Assembly: GCF_901538265.1 (NCBI RefSeq)
Contig: NZ_LR593886.1
Location: 4,361,738-4,425,737, forward strand
Direction of reading: 5' to 3'
DNA from: Gemmata massiliana
Lineage (GTDB): Bacteria; Planctomycetota; Planctomycetia; Gemmatales; Gemmataceae
Length of the DNA: 64,000 nucleotides
Shown: positions 19,301 to 27,076 of the stretch, in pieces
Position numbering within the stretch: position 1 is the stretch's first letter
Layout of the letters: every line of letters starts with the position of its first letter
Notes under the pieces: model-generated
Databases searched by the model: none
The model's input: only the letters and a program-made list of their open reading frames with translations
Told to the model about the DNA's origin: nothing
Made by a program: the position numbers and the translations under genes

Positions 19301-19567
19301 GTGTGGTCCGTGAGCGGTCGAGAGGAGATGCGGTTGCTCGGGCACGTCGGGCGCGTGACCGGCCTGGGCGTGTCCCCCGACGGGCGCACGCTCGTCAGCG
19401 GGTACGCAACGGGCGAGGTCGCGTTCTGGGATCTGAAGACGGGTCAGGATCTGTTCGCGTTCCGGCGGCACTCCACTCCGGTAACCACCATCGAGTTTTC
19501 CGCCGACGGCAAGTTCATGATCACGGGTGGGGACGGTCAAATCGCAGTGTGGGATGCTCGGGAATAG
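16319..19567 (+). CDS. Membrane-anchored Ser/Thr protein kinase with WD40 sensor domain
   Basis: This 1082-residue kinase has, in order, a variable N-terminus, a Hanks-type kinase domain (~95-395), one transmembrane helix (~408-430, VAIAVLAVIALFVTLLG) and WD40 repeats to the C-terminus. Kinase motifs are intact: LGKGGCGIVFLAYD (P-loop), ALKI (Lys), HRDLKPNNV (~218), VDFGLAK (~256) and YMAPEQA. The WD repeats often end in VWD or WSI and begin with VTALAVAPDG-type text. The ATG at 16319-16321 is chosen because upstream codons give basic non-conserved sequence; no good Shine-Dalgarno was seen. An insert (EVKVEENDEAPAGG) separates the catalytic loop from DFG. Substrates are unknown; the WD40 part probably binds ligands or proteins outside the membrane. 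Confidence 0.88.
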   Translation: MDSSDSLKIDENLARFLAAYDQGLEGGDTDALTVNVPFQPANSSSVTTERPVTPMRPDAPNEGSLGELLPDPGYRGGRSSFTPPPSLAGNPHRIGRFELRRQLGKGGCGIVFLAYDPKLRREIALKIPRPEMLLNLDAKRRLKLEALAASEFDHPNLVPVYEWGEIGPLCFIATAFCPGLTLAEWIDRQAFPVPLRQAARLVATVADAVQHAHDRGVLHRDLKPNNVILQEVKVEENDEAPAGGVQMRGEYFIPRVVDFGLAKLAERGGPSETATRQILGTPKYMAPEQAQARREDIGPPADVYALGVVLYELVAGRAPYDGASDVEVLRQSVEGKAAPPRHFRPDLPRDLEAICLKAMARTTTERYRTAIDFADDLRRFLDGRPTIARPLAWSGRAIRWLRRNDQIVAIAVLAVIALFVTLLGTWNSWQNRNLRSTHNKELNDVLSSQAERNRFDQQREYARHVRDAFYAWRGGSTGVATDSLDSARRAANALVEPNDFPLDYLSRLVKAERLHIECPAGAVTALAVAPDGTRLATGHADGTLTVWDRATGNQLGTLKAHAGAVTHVAFGLDGAVIVTVGRFDDSSSNLTTWSVTRAGIVAPESGGRRIAIADATCCAVSPDGKTVFVGDAGGSVVKVQLANPQVRLAASSTIGGAIVAVSVTPDGAKVLVADSSGITCRRTADLKHEALPTPVLRADVTAVAANTSGAPVIGTEGGAVFVSGTAPSGAGSRRISWVAVSGANIAANGKPGRVRIGDADLATGDTGAVLAGAFSPDGKTFFTGSEDGIVRSWDVGRDLSERAAWAEGRVVSITVSSAGSEFVVATDRAVHRHGTGPRVKIAGTVRVIQVLSTGATRAVAFEGKSVVVSDFAGSASREQFRVAVPGRRAPTAVALTPDGTRLAVGDDSGHITVWSIADRAVIETIDTGSRYAVRELIISDDGRLVATRTPVGVCVWALGTPGQFTTIYADDRAVFQFLPGGDRVVTAGRDGGLIVWSVSGREEMRLLGHVGRVTGLGVSPDGRTLVSGYATGEVAFWDLKTGQDLFAFRRHSTPVTTIEFSADGKFMITGGDGQIAVWDARE

Positions 19568-19634
19568 TCTTGGGGCGAAAGTCACAAGGTCATAAGTCTT
19601 AACCGTCCGAGGTCGTTTAGTTCTCGTAGCCCAC

Positions 19635-19698
19635 CCGCTCGTTGACACTCGCGGTTCGCCAAGAAACCTCCGGGCGAACCGCGAGTGTCAACGAGCGG
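19635..19698. terminator. Perfect 26-bp inverted repeat between convergent genes
   Basis: Arms 19635-19660 and 19673-19698 match perfectly over 26 bases with a 12-base loop. The hairpin sits between the 3' ends of the kinase gene (+) and the APC-type transporter gene (-), which end at 19567 and 19712. This is the position of a bidirectional terminator. There is no T-run, so a repeat-element origin is equally possible. Confidence 0.72.
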
Positions 19699-19711
19699 AT
19701 GGTTCCTCCAC

Positions 19712-21730
19712 TTACGCAGTGCCCGCGATGATAATGAGCGGGCGCTTCGACTCGTCGGGCTGCGCGCGGCGAATCAGGTCGCGCACCATCCACGGCACGT
19801 TGCCCTCACCGAAGAGAAGGAAGCCGAGCGTGCCGGATACCGGGCTGTCGTCGGTCCACCCGAAGTGGACCTCTGGGGGGCGCCCGACCTTCGCCATTTC
19901 TAGCGCGAGCGCCGCGAGCGTGTGCGCGATCGACGCGGCCCCCGTAATCTTCACCACGTAGCGCCCCTCCTCGCGCGTGACTCGCAGTTCCGGCTCGTTC
20001 ACGAAGTCGCTCGTATCGTCCAGTTCCACCTCGACGAACACGATCATCAGGTCGCGCGGGATGCGGTGCTCGCGCCGGATCTGACCCTCCTTGTTGGCGA
20101 GGCTCCGGCGCCCGGGGCGGTGCGGCACGAGCACGGTGAGTTCCAGGTCGCGGATCGTGTCCCACATGAGGCGCGATTCCGCGTCCGGGAGCTTGAACCC
20201 GGCGAACCGCAGCTCGCGGCTCCGCGCCCACCGCGACCAGAACGACGTGACGAGAATCGCGAGGATGAAGAACGCCGCGATCTTGATCCCGTCCGGCTTC
20301 TCGAACACGTTGGCGATCGTGGTGTAGACGAACACCAGCGTGATGAGCAAAAACGGCCAGCACAACCGCGAATACCACCGGCCCGTGCGCCGTTGCCAGA
20401 TGTCGATGACGCTGGCGACGCAACCGCTCGTGATGAGCACCAGTACGCCGGTGGCGTAGGCCGCGCTCTGGGCGTCCACGTTCGCTCTGAAGATCACCGT
20501 CACAATAAGGTTGATGACCGTGAACATCAGCACGAGCGGGCGCGTCGCGCGGGTCCACTCGGGGGCCATGCCGTAGCGCGGGAGGTACTGTGGGACGAGA
20601 TTGAGCAACCCCGCCATCGCGCTCGCCCCGGCGAACCACAGAATGATGACGGTCGCAATGTCGTAGACGGTCCCGAACTCGTCGCCGAAGAACGGGAGCA
20701 ACTTGCCCTCCCGGTTCTCGCCGTGCGCCAGGTACGCGAGCGCGCGGTCCTTGGCCTTCAGTTCCTTGTCGGCGACCCCGTCCCGTTCCGCCCCGGCCGC
20801 GTTCACTTTCACGAGGTGTTCGGGGGGCACTAAGCATGCGACCACAACCGACGAGCAGACGAGGTAAACAGACATGATCGCGGCCGCGGTGATGAGCAAC
20901 TTGCGCGTGTTCGCGACCCGGCCCTTTGGGTCTTTCGGGTCGTCGGTCGGGCGCCCCTTCACGAGCGGCATAACCGCAACGCCCGTTTCAAACCCCGAGA
21001 GGCCGAGGGCCAGCTTGGGGAAAATAATCAGGCTGATCGCGATGATCGTGAACAGCCCGGTGCCCGCGAGCGGGCGCTCCGATTCTTTCAGGTACCACTC
21101 GCCCGCGCGGATGTGCTCGATCAGTTGGTGGAACGCCTCCGGGTGCTTGACCAGGTGGGCCACGCCCGCCCCGATCACGATCCCACTTAACAGCAGGTAC
21201 GCGCCGACGATCACGACCGCCAGTCCGATGACCTCGCGGAACCCGCGCATAAACGACGCGCCGAGGAGCATGAGTAGGAACCCGGTCACGTAGATCGCCT
21301 GCCGGGTCTTCTCGTCGTCGTCGGGGACCTCAAGCGGCCAGTTCGGGTTGGTAATTAAGTGGACGGCCGCGTCCGCGCCCGAGAGCGTCTTCGTGATGAC
21401 AAAGTCGGTGGCCGCGAACCCGAGCAGCGTCAGGACGAGCACCTTCCCGCCCCACCCGGAGACGAGCTTCGCGAGCATCCCGATCGACCCCTGGCCCCCG
21501 TGGGAGCGCCCGCACACGTACCAGTAGATGGGTAACGCGCCGAACAGCGTGACGAGGACGAGGACGATCGTCGCGAGCGGCGCGAGCAGGCCCGCGTTCT
21601 CGTAAGCGATGGACGGCTGGTAGCCGAGGGTGGAGAAGTAGTCGACGCCGGTCAGACACATCACCCACAGCCAGAAGGACTGGTGGTGCGGTTTGGCCGG
21701 CTCCGCGTGGGCACCGGGTTGATCGCTCAT
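19712..21730 (-). CDS. APC-superfamily amino-acid/cation permease
   Basis: This 672-residue membrane protein has about twelve helices followed by a soluble C-terminal domain of ~150 residues. The N-terminus (GVDYFSTLGYQPSIAYENAG) resembles the first helix of APC-type amino-acid permeases and also KUP potassium transporters. The sequence IIFPKLALGLSGFETGVAVMPLVKG resembles the APC helix-6 substrate region. The cytosolic tail contains DLELTVLVPHRPGRRSLANKE and ends in HFGWTDDSPVSGTLGFLLFGEGNVPWMVRDLI, a conserved-looking regulatory or nucleotide-binding-like domain. The substrate cannot be assigned. Confidence 0.75.
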   Translation of the reverse strand: MSDQPGAHAEPAKPHHQSFWLWVMCLTGVDYFSTLGYQPSIAYENAGLLAPLATIVLVLVTLFGALPIYWYVCGRSHGGQGSIGMLAKLVSGWGGKVLVLTLLGFAATDFVITKTLSGADAAVHLITNPNWPLEVPDDDEKTRQAIYVTGFLLMLLGASFMRGFREVIGLAVVIVGAYLLLSGIVIGAGVAHLVKHPEAFHQLIEHIRAGEWYLKESERPLAGTGLFTIIAISLIIFPKLALGLSGFETGVAVMPLVKGRPTDDPKDPKGRVANTRKLLITAAAIMSVYLVCSSVVVACLVPPEHLVKVNAAGAERDGVADKELKAKDRALAYLAHGENREGKLLPFFGDEFGTVYDIATVIILWFAGASAMAGLLNLVPQYLPRYGMAPEWTRATRPLVLMFTVINLIVTVIFRANVDAQSAAYATGVLVLITSGCVASVIDIWQRRTGRWYSRLCWPFLLITLVFVYTTIANVFEKPDGIKIAAFFILAILVTSFWSRWARSRELRFAGFKLPDAESRLMWDTIRDLELTVLVPHRPGRRSLANKEGQIRREHRIPRDLMIVFVEVELDDTSDFVNEPELRVTREEGRYVVKITGAASIAHTLAALALEMAKVGRPPEVHFGWTDDSPVSGTLGFLLFGEGNVPWMVRDLIRRAQPDESKRPLIIIAGTA

Positions 21731-21925
21731 TTGAGGGGGAGGCGAGCCGCGAGCGAGTCCGCGCGACGGGCGCGGGCAGCGAGCGGTGAGAAGGGGCAGT
21801 TACAGGTGGATTCGCACCGCCCCAAAACCGAACGTTAGTCTATTGGGAGAAGCGACGAGAATCCATCGCCACACCCAATTCATCGGGGCGCGGCTCGAAT
21901 GTTGGCCGTGCCGTAACTACTGACG

Positions 21926-22465
21926 TCACATCGCGTTCCACAACCACTTCACGGCATACACGGTACCAACGATCCCTCCACCGACGATCAGGGCGAACGC
22001 CCCAAATGTGCCGATCAGCTTGAACCAACTCGAAGCTGCGGCCGTCCGCCGATTTTCGATGGCCCGTTCGATCAGGGCGACGTTTTTCACGTTCGCCTTG
22101 TACAGCACGTCGAGGTAGTCACCGAAAATTGGGACCATTCCCAGTACGGCATCGATCAGCAGGTTGAGGAGCATCTGGGCGATGACGACTGACGGAACCC
22201 CGAGTCGCGTGGCAGCGCGGAGAATGTACGCGCCGATCGCCGCGCTACTCAGGTCGCCCACAACGGGCAGGAGTCCGAGTAGCGCGTCGAGTCCGACCTT
22301 GAGGTTCGTGTTGGGAAGGGTGACGGCTTCGTCCATCACCTTTGCCAGTGCCCGGATGATCGCGAGTTCGGCCTGTTCCGCCTGCGTGGGAAGAATCCGG
22401 ACGGTGGTCAGTTCCGGTACTTCTTGGGGTCCACGCTGTGGTACTTGATATGTGTTCGCTTCCAC
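21926..22465 (-). CDS. DUF4112 membrane protein (start uncertain)
   Basis: This small protein carries the DUF4112 signature: KVMDEAVTLPNTNLKVGLDALLG, then LLPVVGDLSS, then NLLIDAVLGMVPIFGDYLDVLYKANVKNV. A C-terminal hydrophobic helix (FGAFALIVGGGIVGTVYAV) follows. The start is unclear because the 5' end overlaps the sialidase gene, which stops at 22408. A GTG at 22465 with GGAG upstream is used here. A CTG at 22411 overlaps the neighbour's TGA and could be translationally coupled. An ATG at 22336 would trim the domain edge. Function is unknown; the domain occurs in small integral-membrane proteins. Confidence 0.72.
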   Translation of the reverse strand: MEANTYQVPQRGPQEVPELTTVRILPTQAEQAELAIIRALAKVMDEAVTLPNTNLKVGLDALLGLLPVVGDLSSAAIGAYILRAATRLGVPSVVIAQMLLNLLIDAVLGMVPIFGDYLDVLYKANVKNVALIERAIENRRTAAASSWFKLIGTFGAFALIVGGGIVGTVYAVKWLWNAM

Positions 22466-23337
22466 GTGTACGTGATCTCCAGCGTTCCCGCAGCGGCCTG
22501 AATGATGGCAGGGTACGAGTATTCGCCCGGTTCGGTTTCGAGGTCCACGACCTTGGTCCACGTTTTACCGTCGTCGGTCGAACGGGCGAGGCTGATCGGC
22601 GTGCGGAGCAGGGCGGTAGGGTTGTAAATCAGGAATATGTCCCCCTCTTTTGTCTTCACGCAGTCGATCCCCGAACTCGGGTTCGCGAGCTTCGTTTCCT
22701 CGGCCGGTGAAAACGTGGCGCCGCCGTCCGCAGATTCCGCCCGGCAAATCATGCGCGGGTTGCTCGATCGCATCAGCGCGACGATCTTCCCGTCTTTCGC
22801 TTCAAACAGGGTCGGCTGAATCTGGTGGAACTTCTCCGGGACCGGGAACGGGTTCGAGCGCTTCCAGGTTTTACCTTCGTCGGTAGAGCGATCCACGAAC
22901 GGCGTCCAGTTGCGATAACTCTCCCACGAAGTGCCAGCGAGAATCGTGCCGTTCGCGAGCTGGATAGGCTTCGCGCGCACGGGACCGACGAGCGAACTGG
23001 GCATGATTTCGGGCTTCGTCCACGTTTTACCGTTGTCCGTCGAAGTGCGGACGTACCCGGTCCAGTTGTCCGGCTTCGGACCGGCCTTATACCAGAGGAA
23101 GAGCGTTCCCTTCGCGGTTTTGAACAGCACCGGGTTCCAGCACGGTTGGCCCGGTTCGGTGCCGAGCACCTTCGGCTCGCTCCACGCTTTCCCCTCGAAG
23201 GTGCTGGCCCAGATTTGTACGTCCTTCGCCCCTTCGTCTTTGCCGCCGAACCACGCGGCCATGAGCTTGCCTTCTTCGTGCTCCACGAGGGTGGAGGCGT
23301 GGCAGGACGGGAAGGGGGCTTTCTCGAATATGAACAT
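22408..23337 (-). CDS. Exo-sialidase-like BNR-repeat protein
   Basis: This 309-residue protein has the six-bladed sialidase fold signature. Four Asp-box motifs (SxDxGxTW type) are visible: STDNGKTW, STDEGKTW, SADGGATF and STDDGKTW. An N-terminal FPSCHASTLVEHEEGKLMAAWFGG matches planctomycete exo-alpha-sialidase-like proteins. No signal peptide is visible from the ATG at 23335-23337, so it is cytoplasmic as annotated unless a start was missed. The true substrate may not be sialic acid, since many members act on other glycans or are lectin-like. It overlaps the DUF4112 gene, suggesting one transcript. Confidence 0.83.
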   Translation of the reverse strand: MFIFEKAPFPSCHASTLVEHEEGKLMAAWFGGKDEGAKDVQIWASTFEGKAWSEPKVLGTEPGQPCWNPVLFKTAKGTLFLWYKAGPKPDNWTGYVRTSTDNGKTWTKPEIMPSSLVGPVRAKPIQLANGTILAGTSWESYRNWTPFVDRSTDEGKTWKRSNPFPVPEKFHQIQPTLFEAKDGKIVALMRSSNPRMICRAESADGGATFSPAEETKLANPSSGIDCVKTKEGDIFLIYNPTALLRTPISLARSTDDGKTWTKVVDLETEPGEYSYPAIIQAAAGTLEITYTWKRTHIKYHSVDPKKYRN

Positions 23338-23361
23338 GGGGAGAATTGGGGTTGAAGGAGG

Positions 23362-23838
23362 TCAGGGTCTGGAAGGAGCAATGCTCAAGGCAAAATAATC
23401 CCAACGTCGGACACGCTCACATACTTGCGAGGCTGCCTCAAACGAAATCCGCGACAACAGCGGCTGCGAAATGTTTCGGAAAGCGAGGTTGTCAATAATC
23501 GCTCTCGCTTCGCCAAAACTACAACCGGTGAGTTCGCGAATAAATCGGGTGGTTTGGATAGCGTCACCATCCCAGAACCGGGTGAGCAGGAGGTCGAATC
23601 GCGAACCGACTTTCGTTCTCCATTCTTCTGCGAGTGCGACACCGAAACCCACGAATCGTTCTGCACCTGTGGCCGCAGCCAGATTTCCTTCGTTCCGGGC
23701 GGTGGTGACCACGAACCGCAGATACTCCGCCCTCACTGGCTCACCGTTCTCGTCGAGCCAATCGGCGTAGACGAGCCGCGCCGTATCGTCGACGGGGTTC
23801 GCCTTGAGCGCGGCCAGAAACGCGGCTTCATCGGACAT
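23362..23838 (-). CDS. TIGR02996-domain protein
   Basis: This 158-residue protein begins with the TIGR02996 signature, MSDEAAFLAALKANPVDD followed by TARLVYADWLDENGE and RAEYLRF. That domain is abundant in Gemmata-type planctomycetes and often sits at the N-terminus of leucine-rich or WD proteins; here it is followed by an alpha-helical tail (ELTGCSFGEARAIIDNL). The function is unknown. It starts five bases after the oxidoreductase gene ends, so the two are likely co-transcribed. The ATG at 23836-23838 is the natural domain start. Confidence 0.85.
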   Translation of the reverse strand: MSDEAAFLAALKANPVDDTARLVYADWLDENGEPVRAEYLRFVVTTARNEGNLAAATGAERFVGFGVALAEEWRTKVGSRFDLLLTRFWDGDAIQTTRFIRELTGCSFGEARAIIDNLAFRNISQPLLSRISFEAASQVCERVRRWDYFALSIAPSRP

Positions 23839-23843
23839 GGGCC

Positions 23844-25067
23844 TCACCCACTGACGATCTGTTCCTTCGCTGCGTCCCACACCACTTTCTTGCCAGTTCT
23901 GTATGCGACGTTCGCGAGGTGCGCCGCGGTGATGACGCGGTGCCCCAACTCGATCGGCGAACTCGGGTCTTTGTTGTCCTTCACCGCGCTGAGCCAGTTG
24001 CGGACGTGGAGCGGCGTTTCGTTCTCCACTTTCCACTCGGCCTTCGGCTTCATGGTGGAGGAGAACTTGTCGATGGTGTCGTAGAGCCGGATCATCCCGC
24101 CCGGGTCCGCGTCGCACTGGAGGGTCTGTTTCGTGCCGTAGAACGTGGCCCCCACACCGTCGTAGCCGTTGATGAATTCGACCGCGAACGTGGCCGTAAA
24201 CTTGCCGTAGTCCCACACGCCGTGGACCACGTCCGGCGTTTCCCAGTGCTTGAAGTGGTAGGTACCACCGTTGGCGGTCACGCTCTTGGGCATCTCGACC
24301 CCGCCGAGCCACTGCACGATGTCGAGTTGGTGCGCGCCGATGTCAGTGAGCAGCCCGCCCGCATAGTCCCAATACCAGCGCCACGCCCAGTAGCGCACCG
24401 GGTCGAACGATACCTTCTTCGCGGTGCCGAGGAACGCTTCCCAGTTCACGCCCTTCTGTTGGGCTTCGTCGAACGTTTTCGGCGGCGCGAACGGGTCGCG
24501 CTTGAGCCAGTTGCGGCAATCCCACACCTTCACCCACACCAGATCGCCGAAATCGCCGGACTGAATCACGTCCTTACAGCGCGCCCAGTGTTCGCCGCTG
24601 TGCCGCTGGTTGCCGACCTGCACGATCTTCTTCGCCTTCCGCACGGCCGTGACCATCTCCTTGCCCTGCTCGATGCTGTGGCTGAGCGGCTTTTCGCAGT
24701 AGGCGTGCTTGCCCGCGGCCATCGCCGCGAGGAGCTGCTCTTTGTGGTGGTGGTCGGGGGTCGCGATGATGACCGCGTCGAGTCCCTTGTGGTCCAGCAA
24801 CTCGCGGTAGTCGTCGTAAATAGCGGGTTTCGGGCCTCGGACCTTCGCCAGTTCCCCGATGATGAAGTCGTGGCGGAACTTGGCCACGTCCGCGACCGCG
24901 ACGATGTTGTGCCCGGCCTTCACGCACTCAGTGCTGATCGTGCGCCCGCGGTTCCCACTACCGATGAGGCCGATATTGAGGCACTCATTGGCGCCGAGGG
25001 CGTGAACGGCGGGCGCCCCAAGTGCGAGGGCACTCGCGATGAACGTGCGGCGGTCGGGAGAGGACAT
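23844..25067 (-). CDS. Tat-exported Gfo/Idh/MocA-family oxidoreductase
   Basis: This NAD(P)-dependent sugar-type oxidoreductase has 407 residues. The ATG at 25065-25067 gives a twin-arginine leader (DRRTFIASALALGAPAVHA), a common arrangement in planctomycetes. The Rossmann domain follows: IGLIGSGNRGRTIS, then VAVADV, ATPDHHH and CEKPLSHS with the catalytic Lys of the EKP motif. The C-terminal domain has WYWDYAGGLLTDIGAHQLDIVQW, typical for the family. The substrate is unknown; relatives act on sugar acids, inositols or glycosides. It is followed immediately by the TIGR02996 gene. Confidence 0.9.
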   Translation of the reverse strand: MSSPDRRTFIASALALGAPAVHALGANECLNIGLIGSGNRGRTISTECVKAGHNIVAVADVAKFRHDFIIGELAKVRGPKPAIYDDYRELLDHKGLDAVIIATPDHHHKEQLLAAMAAGKHAYCEKPLSHSIEQGKEMVTAVRKAKKIVQVGNQRHSGEHWARCKDVIQSGDFGDLVWVKVWDCRNWLKRDPFAPPKTFDEAQQKGVNWEAFLGTAKKVSFDPVRYWAWRWYWDYAGGLLTDIGAHQLDIVQWLGGVEMPKSVTANGGTYHFKHWETPDVVHGVWDYGKFTATFAVEFINGYDGVGATFYGTKQTLQCDADPGGMIRLYDTIDKFSSTMKPKAEWKVENETPLHVRNWLSAVKDNKDPSSPIELGHRVITAAHLANVAYRTGKKVVWDAAKEQIVSG

Positions 25068-25171
25068 GGCGTGAAGCTCCGTCTCGGCGGGGGGAATCGG
25101 AGGAGATGCTAACCGAAGATGTGCCCGGCGCGAAGCGCTGGCAGTCGGAATCAGTCGTGTTTTGGTGAACC

Positions 25172-25288
25172 CTGCCCGCAAGGGCAGCGGGTGATGTGAG
25201 TGGTGATGGCTGTGACTCTATGGTGCCGCGGTAAGTTGATACGAACCCACCGCCCTTGCCGGCGGGATTCACCTGCAAGGGCGGTGGG
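25172..25288 (-). terminator. Two hairpins downstream of the gamma-glutamyltransferase gene
   Basis: A 13-bp stem with arms 25246-25258 and 25276-25288 lies 35 bases past the transferase stop. Further on, CTGCCC (25172-25177) and GGGCAG (25182-25187) close a GCAA tetraloop. Both stems share a 'CGCAAGGG'-type core also seen in the repeat at 30592-30696. They lie between the transferase and the next minus-strand gene and could terminate or stabilise its transcript. Confidence 0.6.
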
Positions 25289-25322
25289 GATTAATACGCA
25301 AGAGCACCAAAACGCGGTCGAA

Positions 25323-26996
25323 TTACTCCCCGGCGGCTTTGCCGTCCAAGCGCTTATCGGCCGCTCCGGTCCGTACTCCCGTCTTGGGGTCGATCCAGAT
25401 CGAGTGCCCGTCGCCTTGTCGCGCTTCGGTGACGGTGTGTCCGAGTGCTTTCAGCTTCGCTACCAGATCCGGGTGCGACTTTAGTCCCTCGAACCGTGCT
25501 GCGTCTGGGAACCACTGGTGGTGCAGGCGCGGGGCGCTCACCGCATCGCCGACGGACATCTCGAACTCGGTGACGTTCAGCACGATGCAAAGCACTGTGT
25601 TGATGATCGTGCGCCCGCCGGGACTGCCCGCGACGAGGACCGGCTTGCCGTCCTTGAACACAATCACCGGCGTCATGGACGACAGCATACGCTTGCCCGG
25701 TGCGATCTGGTTCGGCTTGGTGCCGATGTCACCCTTTGTGCTCGTGAACCCCGGGCGCGTGTTGAAGTCGGTCATCTCGTTGTTGAGGATGTAACCCGCG
25801 CCGCGAACCACGACGCGGTTGCCGTAGCTGTTTTCGAGCGTGTACGTGTTGCTCACCGCCAGCCCGTCTTTATCGACGACCGAGAAGTGTGTGGTGCTGT
25901 CGCTTTGCTTGTCGAGCGGGATTTCCGGTGCGAGTTCCGCGCTCGGGGTGGCTTTCTTGAGGTCGATCGTCGCAGCGAGTTTCTTCGCGTAATCCTTGGT
26001 CGTGAGTTCGGCGGGGATCTTGGTGAAGTCCGGGTCGCCGAGGTGCCGCGCGCGGTCCACGTAAGCGCGTTTCATCGCTTCGATCATGATGTGCGACGTT
26101 TCGGGTGCCCAGCGCCCCTGCTTCTTGAGATCGAAGTTTTCGAGGATGTTGAGCATCTCGGCAATGACTACCCCGCCGGAACTCGGAGGGGGTGGGCCGT
26201 ACACGTCGAACCCGCGGAACGTGGTGTGGATCGGCTTGCGCTCGTTCGCTTTGTAGGCTTCCAGGTCCGCTTTCGTAATCAGCCCGCCTTCGGCCTTCAT
26301 CTCTTTTTCGAGCAGGTCCGCGAGTTCACCGGTGTAGAACCCATCCGCGCCCCTCTCCGCGATTACCCGCAAGGTACGGCCGAGGTCTTTCAGAACGAGC
26401 GTATCACCCCCGCGCCACTTCTCGCCGCCCGGCTTACCGTACACGCGCTTGAATTCTGCGTTCGTCGTCTTCGTGTCCGCAAGCACGCGGTTAAGCCCGC
26501 CTGCGAGAGCCGCGTTCACGGTGAAACCGTTCTCGGCGAGTTCCGCTGCCGGCAGCACGAGTGCCTTCCATTCGAGTTTGCCGTACTTCTTGTGAGCCAG
26601 AGCGAGTCCGCGCACTGTTCCGGGCACACCCGCGGCCTTGTGGTTCAACCACGTCACTTTGCCGTCCGCGAACAGGTCGGGCTTCGCGGCAACTGGGGAC
26701 GTTTCGCGGTACTCGATGCACGTCGGGTCTTTACCGGGCGCCGCGATCATCATGAACCCGCCGCCGCCGATGTTCCCGGCCTCGGGCCACGTGACGGCCA
26801 TCGCGAACGCGGTCGCGACGGCCGCGTCCACCGCGTTGCCGCCGGATTTCAGCACTTTCAGCCCCACATCGGCCGCGGGCGGCGAGACACAGACCACCAC
26901 GCCGCCCTTGGACGTAACGGTTTCTGCTTGAGGTTGTGCGTGGACCGTGAGCGGGGCGAAAAACAGCAACGCGACGAGTATGGCAGCGCGAATCAT
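25323..26996 (-). CDS. ggt: Gamma-glutamyltransferase
   Basis: This exported enzyme cleaves or transfers the gamma-glutamyl group of glutathione and related peptides. It is 557 residues, normal for the family, with a signal peptide (MIRAAILVALLFFAPLTVHA). The precursor self-cleaves before a catalytic Thr, visible in SDSTTHFSVVDKDG. Other family marks are GGNAVDAAVATAFAMAVTWPEAGNIGGGGFM, ENSYGNRVVVRGAGYILNNEMTDF and the glycine-rich MLSSMTPVIVFKDGKP with AGSPGGRTIINTV. The start at 26994-26996 is chosen for the signal peptide; the Shine-Dalgarno is poor. The gene follows metF by 80 bases. Confidence 0.93.
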   Translation of the reverse strand: MIRAAILVALLFFAPLTVHAQPQAETVTSKGGVVVCVSPPAADVGLKVLKSGGNAVDAAVATAFAMAVTWPEAGNIGGGGFMMIAAPGKDPTCIEYRETSPVAAKPDLFADGKVTWLNHKAAGVPGTVRGLALAHKKYGKLEWKALVLPAAELAENGFTVNAALAGGLNRVLADTKTTNAEFKRVYGKPGGEKWRGGDTLVLKDLGRTLRVIAERGADGFYTGELADLLEKEMKAEGGLITKADLEAYKANERKPIHTTFRGFDVYGPPPPSSGGVVIAEMLNILENFDLKKQGRWAPETSHIMIEAMKRAYVDRARHLGDPDFTKIPAELTTKDYAKKLAATIDLKKATPSAELAPEIPLDKQSDSTTHFSVVDKDGLAVSNTYTLENSYGNRVVVRGAGYILNNEMTDFNTRPGFTSTKGDIGTKPNQIAPGKRMLSSMTPVIVFKDGKPVLVAGSPGGRTIINTVLCIVLNVTEFEMSVGDAVSAPRLHHQWFPDAARFEGLKSHPDLVAKLKALGHTVTEARQGDGHSIWIDPKTGVRTGAADKRLDGKAAGE

Positions 26997-27076
26997 GGTG
27001 AGTTTGGTACCCGCGAGTGGTGGATGTGCAGGAGCACAGCGGGCCTGAGTAAAGCTCAGACCCGTCCGAACGAAGA

